DNA of 64,000 nucleotides from assembly GCF_032598785.1 (NCBI RefSeq), contig NZ_CP102984.1; one strand, written 5' to 3'. The position numbers and the translations under genes were made by a program. The DNA is from Terrisporobacter petrolearius (GTDB taxonomy: Bacteria; Bacillota; Clostridia; Peptostreptococcales; Peptostreptococcaceae). The stretch's first letter is position 1; each line of letters begins with the position of its first letter. The notes under the pieces were generated by a model. It was not told the origin of the DNA, ran no database searches, and saw only the letters and a program-made list of their open reading frames with translations. Shown here in pieces: positions 31,432 to 41,192 of this stretch.

Positions 31432-32237
31432 GTAAATTAATCAAATATGAATTTAAAGCTTGTGGAAGAATATTTTTTCCGCTATATTTAGGAATTTTGC
31501 TATTAGCAGCAATAAATGGAGTAAACATAGGTGTTAATTTTAAAAATGAAGCAGTAGATGGGCTTCCTATGAACCCTAGTGCATTCAATACTCAAGGTAT
31601 TTTAATGCTAGTTTTAGTTGCCTTATTTGTGGCTTTATTTGTAATTACTATAATTCTTACAATTCAAAGATTTAAGAAAAATTTACTTGATGAAGAAGGC
31701 TATTTAATGTTTACATTGCCTGTTAGAAGCAGCTCTTTAATATTGTCTAAACTTTTAGTCGCTTTAACATATGCAATTATTAGTGCAATTGTGGCAGCAT
31801 TATCATTTACAATAATGGGTGTAATAGGTGGAGATATTAATGTATTAGAATTTTTCAAAGCATTTGTAAATTCAGAGTTTTTAACAAAAGGTATAGAGTT
31901 TATTGTTTATATGGTTTTAGGATTCTTAATAAGTTATAGCATATTTGTATTAACAATTTATTTATCTTTATCTGTTGGTCAACTACCACAGCTTAGCAAG
32001 CATAGAGTGGCGGCAGGAGTAATAGTATTCTTTATTCTAAATTTTATTATAAGTAATATTTATAATTTTGCAACTAATAATCTTTTAGGAACAGAAACAA
32101 GGGTAGAGTTTACAAGTGGTTTTATAGTTTCAAATTTCTCATATGTAGCACTAGACTTAATAATAGGTCTTACTATAGGAACAGGGCTGTTTTTATTAAC
32201 TAATTGGATATTAAATAAAAAACTAAACCTTGAATAA
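31425..32237 (+). CDS. ABC transporter permease, partner of the YtrB-like ATPase
   Basis: 270 residues with about six membrane segments and long hydrophobic runs from residue 14. It begins MLGKLIKYEFKACGRIFFPL, typical of ABC-2-like permeases that follow YtrA/YtrB genes. It overlaps the ATPase gene by 7 nt and is the last gene of the operon before a terminator. It has no ATPase motifs. Confidence 0.88.
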   Translation: MLGKLIKYEFKACGRIFFPLYLGILLLAAINGVNIGVNFKNEAVDGLPMNPSAFNTQGILMLVLVALFVALFVITIILTIQRFKKNLLDEEGYLMFTLPVRSSSLILSKLLVALTYAIISAIVAALSFTIMGVIGGDINVLEFFKAFVNSEFLTKGIEFIVYMVLGFLISYSIFVLTIYLSLSVGQLPQLSKHRVAAGVIVFFILNFIISNIYNFATNNLLGTETRVEFTSGFIVSNFSYVALDLIIGLTIGTGLFLLTNWILNKKLNLE

Positions 32238-32242
32238 ATAAT

Positions 32243-32273
32243 TAGACTTGGAGAATCCCTTCAAGTCTTTTGT
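32243..32273 (+). terminator. Intrinsic terminator of the GntR-ABC operon
   Basis: TAGACTTG and CAAGTCTTTT arms around a loop of about 11 nt, then TTGTTTT. A short but plausible hairpin. Confidence 0.6.
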
Positions 32274-32348
32274 TTTAAATGGAAAAAACAAATCAAGTAT
32301 ATTATCATTATAAATAAAGTAGAAAATAAATTTAATGGAGATATGTAT

Positions 32349-33512
32349 ATGAAAATTTGGGGAAATAAAAAAATAGTATTTTTATGCTTTGATAAAACAG
32401 ATTGTGCAATTTTAGAGGAGTATCTAAATGAAATGGCAAAGAAAGGCTGGTTGTTGACTAAGATAAAAAATTACCATTTGACTTTTGTGAAAACAGATAA
32501 AATAAGTTTCAAATATAATGTTGATCCACTCGGAAAGAATTTTGATGGTGATAGTTATGTAGATAAAATAACATATATAAAATATTGCAAAGATCATAAC
32601 TGGGAATATATTTGTGGCAATGATTTTTTTCAAATAAGTAAATCAGAAGAAAGTAACAAGGAAAAAATTAAAAGTAAATATGAAGAAAGTATAAAATCTT
32701 TACTTATAAAAGATGTTATTTCATTAGTAGCACTTATACTATTATTTAATTTTATTTTTAAATATGAGGGATTTTATTTAGGCGGGTCTTATATGGACTC
32801 CGCGTCTAATTATACATGGGTTGGGTTTTATGTTATAGGAATTTTAGCGTTAATATATTTATGTGTAGATTTAATTCTAAGTATAATTTGGTATATTAAT
32901 TATTTTATAAAAAAGGAATTTAAATATAAAAGCATAAAGCAAATAAAAATAAGCTCTATTTTTAGTGTGACATTACATTTTTTTATTATGACTTTACTTA
33001 TATTAAATGTAGTAATTAGCTTTCTTGATGGATTTAGTATATCTCCAAGAACGTCATTCTCAAAAGAAAGTTTGCCAATAACCCTTGAAGATTATAATAT
33101 GAAAATTCAATCTGAACGTGATTGTAGTACAACAAAATATAAATCATTTTTAGCAAAGTATTATTCATTTAGTGATTCAACATATTATGAAGCTTATGAT
33201 GATGGCATGTATATAGAACATGAAAATAATAGTGGGGTTATTTCTTACGAAGTATTTGAAAGTAAGTATAAAAATATAATGAGCAATGCACTGGAAGATA
33301 TAAAAACAAAGCATGCTAATATGGGAAGTAAATATAAAAGATATACAAGCGGTGAAGAATTCAATACTTGGGGAGCAAAGGAAATTTATATTGATAAATC
33401 AACTAAGGAGAGAATAATAGTTTATGATAATGTGATTTTAATGTTAGATATGGAAGGTGATTATAATAAAAGTAAAATTAATTTTATAAAAGAAAAATTG
33501 TTAAATTTATAA
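32349..33512 (+). CDS. DUF2812 membrane protein
   Basis: About 387 residues from ATG 32349 (GGAG 8 nt upstream; ATG 32343 is too close). The N-terminal DUF2812 domain (about 15-100) has FDKTDCAILEEYLNEMAKKG and WLLTKIKNYHLTF. Three hydrophobic stretches (about 120-140, 160-185, 205-230) make a membrane part, and the C-terminal 150 residues look soluble and extracytoplasmic. DUF2812 genes often accompany PadR regulators, but none is present. It lies directly upstream of the Bce-type two-component genes. The role is unknown. Confidence 0.8.
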   Translation: MKIWGNKKIVFLCFDKTDCAILEEYLNEMAKKGWLLTKIKNYHLTFVKTDKISFKYNVDPLGKNFDGDSYVDKITYIKYCKDHNWEYICGNDFFQISKSEESNKEKIKSKYEESIKSLLIKDVISLVALILLFNFIFKYEGFYLGGSYMDSASNYTWVGFYVIGILALIYLCVDLILSIIWYINYFIKKEFKYKSIKQIKISSIFSVTLHFFIMTLLILNVVISFLDGFSISPRTSFSKESLPITLEDYNMKIQSERDCSTTKYKSFLAKYYSFSDSTYYEAYDDGMYIEHENNSGVISYEVFESKYKNIMSNALEDIKTKHANMGSKYKRYTSGEEFNTWGAKEIYIDKSTKERIIVYDNVILMLDMEGDYNKSKINFIKEKLLNL

Positions 33513-33562
33513 TATAAGAAAATAAACAAGGAATATTTGGTACTAGGGGGAAATTTGAAATA

Positions 33563-34231
33563 ATGAAAAAAATTATTATAGTAGAAGATGAGGAAAAAAT
33601 AAGAGCAGAGCTTAAAAATTTCTTAGTTAACTACAATTACGAAGTGATTTGTCTATCAAAATTTGAAAGTATAATAGGAGATATTTTAAAAGAAAATGCA
33701 CATTTAGTATTATTAGATATAAATTTACCCATCTACGATGGATACTACATTTGTAGGGAAATAAGAAAAAAATCTAATGTTCCAATAATCGTGGTTTCTA
33801 GTAGAGATACAGAAATGGACGAGCTTATGAGTATTAATTTGGGAGCAGACGATTTTATTACAAAGCCTTACAATACACAAATATTATTAGCGCGAGTAAA
33901 CTCAATTTTAAAAAGAACTTATGATAAAGAAAGTGCAGATGGGATTATATATAAAGGATTAGAATTAGACTTACCTAAAAACACTGTTATATTTGAAGAT
34001 AAAGAAATAGACCTTACGAAAAATGAGTTTAGAATATTAAATTGTTTGATGAAAAATAAAGGAAAAATAGTTTCAAGAGGAGACTTGATGGATTATTTAT
34101 GGGACTTGGATTTCTTTATAGACGATAATACACTAACTGTAAATATTAATAGGCTTAGAAAAAAATTAGAAGAAATAAAATGCGAAGGATATATAGAAAC
34201 TAGGAGGGGAAGAGGCTATATAATGCCATAA
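33563..34231 (+). CDS. OmpR-family response regulator (BceR-like)
   Basis: 222 residues. The receiver domain (1-115) has the acidic pocket VEDEEK, phospho-acceptor Asp52 in LLDINLPIYDG and Lys in ITKPYN. The C-terminal winged helix (about 125-222) has FRILNCLMKNKGKIVSRGDL and the RRGRGYIM wing. The sensor kinase gene starts 2 nt after its stop. It should activate the BceAB-like genes; inverted repeats lie in their promoter. Confidence 0.93.
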   Translation: MKKIIIVEDEEKIRAELKNFLVNYNYEVICLSKFESIIGDILKENAHLVLLDINLPIYDGYYICREIRKKSNVPIIVVSSRDTEMDELMSINLGADDFITKPYNTQILLARVNSILKRTYDKESADGIIYKGLELDLPKNTVIFEDKEIDLTKNEFRILNCLMKNKGKIVSRGDLMDYLWDLDFFIDDNTLTVNINRLRKKLEEIKCEGYIETRRGRGYIMP

Positions 34232-34233
34232 TT

Positions 34234-35274
34234 ATGAAAATAAAAAATTATATAAAAGATAAAAGCTTATCTATAATTTTAAGGCTAATATTTCTCGTTT
34301 TTGTAATATATATCCTGAACTTATCTAGAATTGAAAACATAGCTATAAATTTTATTATAACCCTATGGATAGTATTAACTTTTATAGAATTTGCACATGA
34401 TTATTTAAGAAAAAATTGTTACTATACTAAAATAGAAGCATCTTTAAGAGAACTTGATAAAAAATATTTGCTGCCAGTGCTAATGGAAGAACCTTCTTTT
34501 TTAGAGGGGGAAATATTATATAACATTTTAAGTATTACAGATAAAGCAATGAATGAAGAAGTAAATTTATATAAATTTAATCAAGAAGAATATAAGGAGT
34601 ATCTAGATTTGTGGGTGCATGAAATAAAATTACCCATATCAGCTATCAAACTAATAATAGAAAATAACAAAAATGAACATACATTAAGTGTTTTAGAAGA
34701 AATAGAAAAAATCGAAGACTTTATAGAACAAGCACTTTATTATTCTAAAAGTAATGAAGTAGAACTAGATTACATAATAAAGGAAATCAATCTAAAAAAA
34801 TATATAAGCAATACAATAAGAAGAAATAAGAAGCTTATAAGAGAAAATAAAATAATTATAGATTTGCAAGACTTTAACAGCAATGTGTACTGTGATAAAA
34901 AATGGTTGGAATATATTTTAAATCAAGTAATAATAAATTCCATAAAGTATATAGGAAGTGAAGATATAAATGAAAAATTAAAGAGGGAACCTGGCAAAAT
35001 TACTATATATACAAAGGAAAGTAAAAATTACATAGAACTTTTTATAAAGGATAATGGAATAGGTATAGATGAGAAAGATTTGAAAAAAGTATTTAGCAAA
35101 GGTTTTACAGGAATAAATGGTAGAAAGTTTAGAAAATCAACAGGTATGGGTCTATATATATCTAAAAAATTAGCAGATAAGATGTATTTAGGGTTAGAAA
35201 TAGATTCAAGAGTAAAAGAAGAAACTACAGTAAAAATAACATTTCCTAAGGGGAGTATGACTCAGATAAACTAA
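34234..35274 (+). CDS. Sensor histidine kinase, intramembrane-sensing type (BceS-like)
   Basis: 346 residues. Two N-terminal helices (about 13-30 and 36-55) leave almost no external loop, the mark of Bce-type kinases that sense through their ABC partner. The DHp domain has the phosphorylated His129 in LWVHEIKLPISAIKL. The HATPase domain carries NQVIINSIKYI (N box), DNGIGIDEKDLKKVF (G1) and TGMGLYISK (G2). It is adjacent to the response regulator and upstream of the BceAB-like transporter. Confidence 0.93.
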   Translation: MKIKNYIKDKSLSIILRLIFLVFVIYILNLSRIENIAINFIITLWIVLTFIEFAHDYLRKNCYYTKIEASLRELDKKYLLPVLMEEPSFLEGEILYNILSITDKAMNEEVNLYKFNQEEYKEYLDLWVHEIKLPISAIKLIIENNKNEHTLSVLEEIEKIEDFIEQALYYSKSNEVELDYIIKEINLKKYISNTIRRNKKLIRENKIIIDLQDFNSNVYCDKKWLEYILNQVIINSIKYIGSEDINEKLKREPGKITIYTKESKNYIELFIKDNGIGIDEKDLKKVFSKGFTGINGRKFRKSTGMGLYISKKLADKMYLGLEIDSRVKEETTVKITFPKGSMTQIN

Positions 35275-35294
35275 AGCAATTCTGATTTGGTGAA

Positions 35295-35382
35295 ACATTA
35301 CAGAGATATAATGTAAACTTACCATTTTGTAAGATTATGGTAAGGTTATGTTATTAATGCAAACCTCTAAGGCTTATATAAT
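35295..35382 (+). promoter_or_regulatory. Promoter region of the BceAB-like genes with two inverted repeats
   Basis: ACATTA-N8-TAATGT (35295-35314) and CTTACCAT-N11-ATGGTAAG (35318-35344) lie side by side just upstream of a weak -35 (TTAATG, 35354-35359) and a consensus -10 TATAAT (35377-35382), 17 nt apart. This is the arrangement of an activated promoter. The neighbouring OmpR-type regulator is the likely activator. Confidence 0.65.
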
Positions 35383-35414
35383 ATAAGTATAAATTGGTTA
35401 TGGAGGTAACAACA

Positions 35415-36182
35415 ATGAACACAGTTTTACAGGTTAAAAACATAGAAAAATATTATGGAAATAAAAGAAATTTAACAAAAGCAATAAATAATATCTCTTT
35501 TCAAGTGGAGGAAGGAGAATTTATAGGTATTATGGGTCCTAGTGGCAGTGGAAAAACAACACTTTTAAATTGTATAGCAACTATTGACAAGCCAACTACA
35601 GGAACTATATTAATAGAAAACAAAGATATAACTACTTTCTCAAGAAAAAATGTAGAAAAATTTAGAAGAGAGCATTTAGGATTTATATTCCAAGAATTTA
35701 ATTTATTAGATACCTTAACAGTTTACGAAAATATATCTTTAGCTTTATCAGTGATTGGAGAGAAAGGTGTTAATATTGATGAAAAAGTAAAAGCCATTGG
35801 CAATAAATTAAACATTTCAGATATATTAAATAAATTCCCCTATGAAATATCTGGAGGTCAAAAGCAAAGAGTAGCGTGTGGAAGGGCTATAATAACTAAT
35901 CCTTCTTTAATTTTAGCAGATGAGCCAACAGGATCCCTGGATTCAAAATCAGCAAGAGTACTACTTGAAAACTTGTCTAATTTAAATGAAAGTCTAAATT
36001 CAACAATAATGATGGTAACTCATGATGCTTTTACAGCTAGTTATTGTAAAAGAATTTTATTTATAAAAGATGGAAAGATATTCAACGAGTTAATAAGAGG
36101 AAATGACGATAGAAAAGAATTTTTCAAAAGAATTATAGAAGTAGTTACATTTCTTGGAGGTGACACTAGCAATGTTATTTAA
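35415..36182 (+). CDS. ABC transporter ATP-binding protein (BceA-like)
   Basis: 255 residues from ATG 35415 with GGAGG 8 nt upstream; the frame opens earlier at a TTG, but that lacks an RBS. Walker A is GIMGPSGSGKTT, the signature is ISGGQKQRVACGRA, Walker B is LILADEPTGSLD. It is a MacB/LolD-type ATPase that pairs with an FtsX-like permease. It overlaps the permease gene by 11 nt. With it, it should sense and remove peptide antibiotics such as bacitracin-like or lantibiotic compounds. Confidence 0.93.
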   Translation: MNTVLQVKNIEKYYGNKRNLTKAINNISFQVEEGEFIGIMGPSGSGKTTLLNCIATIDKPTTGTILIENKDITTFSRKNVEKFRREHLGFIFQEFNLLDTLTVYENISLALSVIGEKGVNIDEKVKAIGNKLNISDILNKFPYEISGGQKQRVACGRAIITNPSLILADEPTGSLDSKSARVLLENLSNLNESLNSTIMMVTHDAFTASYCKRILFIKDGKIFNELIRGNDDRKEFFKRIIEVVTFLGGDTSNVI

Positions 36183-38202
36183 GCTATCCCGAAGAAATGT
36201 ACAAAGAAGTATAAAAGATTATAGTGTATATTTTTTTACATTGGCATTAGGTATTTGTATATTTTATATTTTTAATTCCATAGAATCTCAAACAATAATG
36301 ATGGACTTATCAGACACACAAAAGATTTTTCTTGATGCTCTTAATAAGATAATATCCATGGTCTCTGTATTTGTATCATTTGTACTTGGTTTTTTAATAC
36401 TATATGCAAATAATTTTTTAATAAAGAAAAGAAATAAAGAGTTTGGGATATATTTGACACTAGGTATTAGTAGAAGTAAAATAGCTTTTATGTTATTTTT
36501 TGAAACTATTATAGTGGGCATATTGTCTTTAGTAGTTGGAATATTTATTGGGGTGTTTTTATCCCAAGGATTAGCAGGAGTTACAGCCAAACTATTTGCT
36601 ATAGACATGACTGAATATAAATTTATTTTTTCAAAAGATGCATGCCTAAAAACTATTTTTTATTTTGGGATTATGTATTTTATATCTATGGTATTTAACT
36701 TTATACTAGTATCAAGATGTAAGTTAATAAACCTTATAAATGGTGATAGAAATAATGAAAAATTAAAAGGTACAAATTTAGCTTTATCAGTGATTTTATT
36801 TGTTATATCAGTTATTTGTTTGGCAGTGGCATATAAGTTAATTTTAGAAAATGGATTAATGGAGATAAATGATAAATTCAAATTATCAATTATACTAGGA
36901 ATAGTTGGAACTGTGTTGTTTTTTAGAGCATTGGCAGGATTTTTAATAAAAGTAATACAAAGTAGCAAAAACCAATATTTAAAAAATCTTAACACATTTA
37001 CTTTGAGACAATTGAATAGCAAAATAAATACAAATTATATATCCATGAGTGTTATTTGTTTGATGCTGTTTGTTTCCATAGGAATGTATACAGCATCCAT
37101 AGGAACAAAAAGTGCGATGGAAAATACATCACAGTTCTTAGCGCCTTATGATATGACTTTGACACATACATATGAAAAACAAGAAAATTTAAAAGCCTCA
37201 AAAGAAAAGATAAGTGAAACAGTAAAAAAAATAGGATTTAACATAAAAGATTATACAAATGAATATTTGGATTACAACATATATAATTCACCAGTAAAAT
37301 TTAAACAGTTGTTTCAAAGCACTACAGATGATTTTTTATCCAGACAAATAAATAGTATGAGAGATTTTAATGCACCTATTGTAAAATTATCAGATTATAA
37401 TAAATTAATGAAAATGCAAAATAAAGAGACAATAAGTTTAAAAGATAAAGAAGTATTTATTTTTACTGATATGTCTACAATAGAGCCTTCAGTTAAAGAA
37501 TATGTAAACAAAAATAAGACTATGAAAATTGGAGAAGAGGATTTTGAAGTTAATAGTCAATATGGATTTAATTCAATAGAAGATACTCCAATTAGTGGTA
37601 ATTTTGCAACACTAGTAGTTAAGGATGATAATGTTCATAATTATAGTTTACTTAAAAAGTGCTTAAGTTTAAATTATACTGGTGATAAGAAGGAAACAGA
37701 AAATAAAGTAGTGAAAAATCTTGAAAAATCCATGGCTGAAAGCAAAAAATATGAAGAAAATAGTAAAGTGAAGATAAGTGCAATGACTAGAATTATAGCA
37801 TTAGAGGGAAATATGGCTTCATCGAGTATGTATTTATACGTTGGATTATATATAGGAATAATTTTCTTAATAGCCAGTGCAGCAGTTCTTGGACTTAGTC
37901 AATTGTCAGGTGCTATTGAAAGTGTTGGTAGATATGAAATATTAAGAAAGCTAGGCGTAAGTTCAAATATGATAAACAAATCCATCTTTATACAAGTTTT
38001 ATTATACTTTGCCATACCTATACTTTTAGCTTTAGTTCATAGTATATTCGGAATAAAGGTAGCAAATGATGTGGTAAAGATAATAGGAGATTATGATACT
38101 TTAGGCAACAATATAATTTCCATTTGTATCATATGTGCTGTTTATGGTGTATATTTTTATGGAACTTATAGAGGATATAAGAGAATTGTGAATAAGCAAT
38201 AG
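36172..38202 (+). CDS. FtsX-like ABC permease (BceB-like)
   Basis: About 676 residues from ATG 36172 (TGGAGGTGA 8 nt upstream). It has ten predicted membrane segments in the BceB order: one, then three, then two, then a large external domain of about 200 residues (about 325-540), then four FtsX-type helices at the C-terminus. The N-terminal LFKLSRRNVQRSIKDYSVYF is typical of BceB proteins. The external domain is where these transporters bind the antibiotic complex and signal to the kinase. The target is not predictable. Confidence 0.93.
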   Translation: MLFKLSRRNVQRSIKDYSVYFFTLALGICIFYIFNSIESQTIMMDLSDTQKIFLDALNKIISMVSVFVSFVLGFLILYANNFLIKKRNKEFGIYLTLGISRSKIAFMLFFETIIVGILSLVVGIFIGVFLSQGLAGVTAKLFAIDMTEYKFIFSKDACLKTIFYFGIMYFISMVFNFILVSRCKLINLINGDRNNEKLKGTNLALSVILFVISVICLAVAYKLILENGLMEINDKFKLSIILGIVGTVLFFRALAGFLIKVIQSSKNQYLKNLNTFTLRQLNSKINTNYISMSVICLMLFVSIGMYTASIGTKSAMENTSQFLAPYDMTLTHTYEKQENLKASKEKISETVKKIGFNIKDYTNEYLDYNIYNSPVKFKQLFQSTTDDFLSRQINSMRDFNAPIVKLSDYNKLMKMQNKETISLKDKEVFIFTDMSTIEPSVKEYVNKNKTMKIGEEDFEVNSQYGFNSIEDTPISGNFATLVVKDDNVHNYSLLKKCLSLNYTGDKKETENKVVKNLEKSMAESKKYEENSKVKISAMTRIIALEGNMASSSMYLYVGLYIGIIFLIASAAVLGLSQLSGAIESVGRYEILRKLGVSSNMINKSIFIQVLLYFAIPILLALVHSIFGIKVANDVVKIIGDYDTLGNNIISICIICAVYGVYFYGTYRGYKRIVNKQ

Positions 38203-38295
38203 TACGGTAAGATTAGTGCAATAAATTATTAAGATGAACTATTTAAATAGATAGTAATTAAAAATGTTAAAAAAGAATACTTTTATCTAGATAAA

Positions 38296-38332
38296 AGCTG
38301 ATTTATATACGAATTATGAATCAGCTATTTTA
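38296..38332 (+). terminator. Terminator of the BceAB-like operon
   Basis: AGCTGATTTATA (38296-38307) pairs with TATGAATCAGCT (38315-38326), then ATTTTATT. The rest of the spacer to the lipoprotein gene is AT-rich with no gene seen. Confidence 0.6.
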
Positions 38333-38492
38333 TTATGCTTAATAAATATTGTTAGAAGTGTTTTAGATGTATAGGGAAAAATGAAATATAATGCAAAACA
38401 AGCATTATTCAAATATAATATAGATAAATAAGCACTTATACTTCAATAAGGAATGAATAAAATCATAGAAATATTATAGAAGGAGGGTAAAT

Positions 38493-39107
38493 ATGAAAAT
38501 TAGTAAAAATACTATTATAATTATTTGTGCGTCATCTATTTTGTTAATGGGTTGCAGTAATAAAAGTAACAATGAAGATAAAACTACAGACTCAAAATCA
38601 TTGGAATACACAGAAGAAATAAAAGTAGACAATTTAAGTACTAAGGATATGGAAAATCATATACCATATATAGATTCTAGCAGTGGTGAAATTGATAATT
38701 CTATTATTAGTAGGAGATATGAAAGTGTAAAAAAAGAAGAGTTGACTTATAATAGTCCTGAAAAAACAACAGAAAATGAAGTTGTTGTATATCCCGCAGA
38801 CTCAATAAAGGACGATATTTCTTACAAAACAATTTTACAAGGCTTTACATATTTTTCAGAAGGGAATCCAATTAATTTAACTTATGATGAAGCCATAAAA
38901 TTAGTGAAAAAAGTGCTTCCAGATGATATAGAAAAAGTTGATTATGTATTAGATAAAGAAGTTAATAAGGAATATGTTTATTATAAATCTGATAAAGGAA
39001 ACTTTAGAGTAGGGTTATCATATGGTAGTGAGTTTAAAAATGATGATCTTGAAGATATACATAAAAATTCTGTATTAGGAATAGATTACAGCAAAGAAAT
39101 AGTATAG
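38493..39107 (+). CDS. Hypothetical lipoprotein
   Basis: 204 residues. The signal sequence MKISKNTIIIICASSILLMG ends in the lipobox LMGC (Cys21), so it should be lipid-anchored outside the membrane. A hydrophilic Ser/Asn/Asp/Glu-rich linker follows, then a C-terminal domain (about 110-200) with TYDEAIKLVKKVLPDDIEKV and a beta-rich end. GGAGGG precedes the ATG. I do not recognise the family. It stands alone after the Bce module and could be part of envelope defence, but only by position. Confidence 0.8.
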   Translation: MKISKNTIIIICASSILLMGCSNKSNNEDKTTDSKSLEYTEEIKVDNLSTKDMENHIPYIDSSSGEIDNSIISRRYESVKKEELTYNSPEKTTENEVVVYPADSIKDDISYKTILQGFTYFSEGNPINLTYDEAIKLVKKVLPDDIEKVDYVLDKEVNKEYVYYKSDKGNFRVGLSYGSEFKNDDLEDIHKNSVLGIDYSKEIV

Positions 39108-39214
39108 ACAAATATATATTATGAGTACAGTATCCATCTAAGTAAATTCTAATTTGCAAAGTAGATTTGGTTAATAATATTAATACATTTCAAACAATTT
39201 ATGTCAAACTAAAT

Positions 39215-39270
39215 AAATAACCACATCTTAGAACTCAGAACATTGAAAATACTAAGGTGTGGTTATTTTG
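39215..39270 (+). terminator. Intrinsic terminator of the lipoprotein gene
   Basis: AAATAACCACATCTTAG (39215-39231) pairs with CTAAGGTGTGGTTATTT (39252-39268), with a loop of about 20 nt. Confidence 0.75.
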
Positions 39271-39422
39271 ATATTATAACTATCACGAAGTAGACTAATA
39301 TAGCCTAAATCAATTAATATTGTTTTCTATTAATTAGATTCTTATTTTCAAGTCTAATTTATATTGAAATTTATTATTCTATTTATTTTGATGATTTTTT
39401 AAAGAATTTCACCTTATAGATT

Positions 39423-39842
39423 TTATTTATGTAGGTATTTCTTATAAAGCTGGAAAAGCTCTTTTGCAAATGTTTTTAAGTAAGTTTGGTCAAACTCATT
39501 TTCAAAACTTAATTCTTGTTCAAAACCATTTCTACAATGGTTATTCAAACACCCTTTTACAACAATATGTCCATTACCATTTCCCAAAAACTCTATATAA
39601 TTGGATATACTATATGCTTCTTCTAGTCTTGCTGAACCATCTAAAAAATCATATAAGTGCTTCAAATTGCACACAAACACTACAAAGTCTTTTATATCAA
39701 TATCCATAGTTGTTCGAGCTGAAAATTTATCACTTTCTATATAAATATTTAAAGTTGAATTTATAGGATAATCTATTTCTTGTTCAAATATATTAATTTC
39801 TATTTCAATAGTAAAGTCTTTTGTACTTAACCTATGCTGCAT
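39423..39842 (-). CDS. Hypothetical cytosolic protein
   Basis: 139 residues with AAGGAG before the ATG at 39842. It has no membrane segment. It is beta-strand rich in the first half (FTIEIEINIFEQEIDYPINS, STLNIYIESDKF) with a helical C-terminus ending LFQLYKKYLHK. The pattern resembles small immunity-like proteins of the WapI type, but I cannot confirm this. It is the last gene of a minus-strand run, 34 nt after the broken flavodoxin-ferredoxin gene. Confidence 0.6.
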   Translation of the reverse strand: MQHRLSTKDFTIEIEINIFEQEIDYPINSTLNIYIESDKFSARTTMDIDIKDFVVFVCNLKHLYDFLDGSARLEEAYSISNYIEFLGNGNGHIVVKGCLNNHCRNGFEQELSFENEFDQTYLKTFAKELFQLYKKYLHK

Positions 39843-39876
39843 TTATTTTTCTCCTTATACTAAATGAGTTTAATAT

Positions 39877-40641
39877 TTATAAAAATAGTTCATTCATTTT
39901 TCTTTCGAAACATACTTTTTCTAATTTTTTTGAAATTGCCAATATTGACTCTTCATCTACACTTCGAACTTTGTTTGGACAAATAGCTACACAGCGCATA
40001 CAGGAAACGCATTTTTCTTTGTCTACCAACATTGGATTATCTTTTGAAATAGCATCAACTGGACATTTTATAGCACAAAGACCGCATTTCATACATTCTT
40101 GTCTCACTTGTGGAACTATAGGAATAACTTTATATTCTTTGTATGGACTATTCCCAGGTACATACAAATCTTTAGTAACTTTTCACTGTTTCAGGACTTC
40201 TTTGACCTGACTAGAAAATTTTATCAGTTCTTCTTTTTCTTGTAAATCTGGTCTTCCAGTGGCAAATTGATGTGCAATAGAATGTTCTGTAACCGAAGCT
40301 ATTGCTGCAATGGAGAAAAATCCTAATCTTGTTAATGTATCTTTCAATTCTAACAATACATCTTCATATGCTCTATTCCCGTATGTTGCTACTAAAATAA
40401 CTTTTGAACCATTTCCCTTTAGCTTCTTGATATTAGCCATTGCTGCAATTGGTACACGGCCACCAAAAGATGGAACTGCTATAATACAAAGGTCTTTTTC
40501 ACTAAAGGGAAATTTTGAAAAATCTTCTATTCTATTAGACAAATCTAATTCTATGATTTCAAGATCAAATTGTCTACTTATTAAATCTGCTGTTTTTTTA
40601 GTTGTACCTGTGGGACTAAAATAAATTTTAAATAGTTTCAT
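39877..40641 (-). pseudogene. Flavodoxin-ferredoxin (EFR1-like) protein broken by an in-frame TGA
   Basis: The minus-strand frame begins at 40641 with the flavodoxin loop IYFSPTGTTKKTADLIS and AVPSFGGRVPIAAMANIKKL. It reaches TGA at 40183-40185 after EVLKQ, then continues without a frame change: KVTKDLYVPGNSPYKEY, CMKCGLCAIKCPVDAI and CVSCMRCVAICPNKVRSV. These are two [4Fe-4S] motifs. The intact protein would be about 254 residues, the usual EFR1-type flavodoxin plus ferredoxin electron carrier. One substitution explains the stop. The ferredoxin half could be translated only from an internal start. Confidence 0.87.
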
Positions 40642-40746
40642 ATATGCGATATCTCTCCTCTAAATTTTAACTTTTGTTTGTCAGATTATTAATCTGAAAT
40701 TCATACACTTTAATTAATCTTCATCTGAATATAATAAAAATCAAAA

Positions 40747-41097
40747 CTACTCAAAAAACCTTCCCTTATAAAAATTCTCATTTCCAAGTTTCTTTGCAGT
40801 AAGTCTGAACATGACGCAACCATCTGGACATACAATATCTTTGCTATACTTACTAGTTCCGCCGATATTTTCCAAATCTCCACCACTTCTCACAGCCTCC
40901 ATTATTGGAAACATAATCATCATGGATTTTGAGCAAATACCCTGTCCATTAGCATTTACAGGACAGCCATAGGTGCATGTATACTTATCTCCAATTTCCT
41001 CACCATTTCTGCAATAATGCTCTGTGCTTTCCCCACGTAGAAACCCTATTACCTGGATTTCCCATTCATACTCCTCATCATACCATTTTTTCATCAT
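40747..41097 (-). CDS. TIGR04076-family cysteine-containing protein
   Basis: 116 residues with no membrane segment. Cysteines are spread as HYCRNGEEIGDKYTCTYGCP, GICSKSMMIMFPIMEAVRSG and IVCPDGCVMFRLTAKK, the arrangement of the TIGR04076 family of small uncharacterised proteins common in anaerobes. Function is unknown; the conserved Cys residues suggest metal or Fe-S binding. It lies upstream of the broken flavodoxin-ferredoxin gene on the same strand, so both may have shared a redox context. Confidence 0.8.
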   Translation of the reverse strand: MMKKWYDEEYEWEIQVIGFLRGESTEHYCRNGEEIGDKYTCTYGCPVNANGQGICSKSMMIMFPIMEAVRSGGDLENIGGTSKYSKDIVCPDGCVMFRLTAKKLGNENFYKGRFFE

Positions 41098-41192
41098 AAA
41101 CCTCCAACATTAAATTTGTTTTCTCATTATTTATAAATAATTTACCAGGCAAAAATTCCTATTTTTAAGCCTGTTCTATACATTGGAATTTA

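Noticed and set aside
40183..40185. Selenocysteine at the in-frame TGA of the flavodoxin-ferredoxin gene
   Set aside because: The TGA lies in the linker between domains where no catalytic Cys is expected, and no SECIS-like hairpin directly follows. A plain nonsense mutation is simpler.
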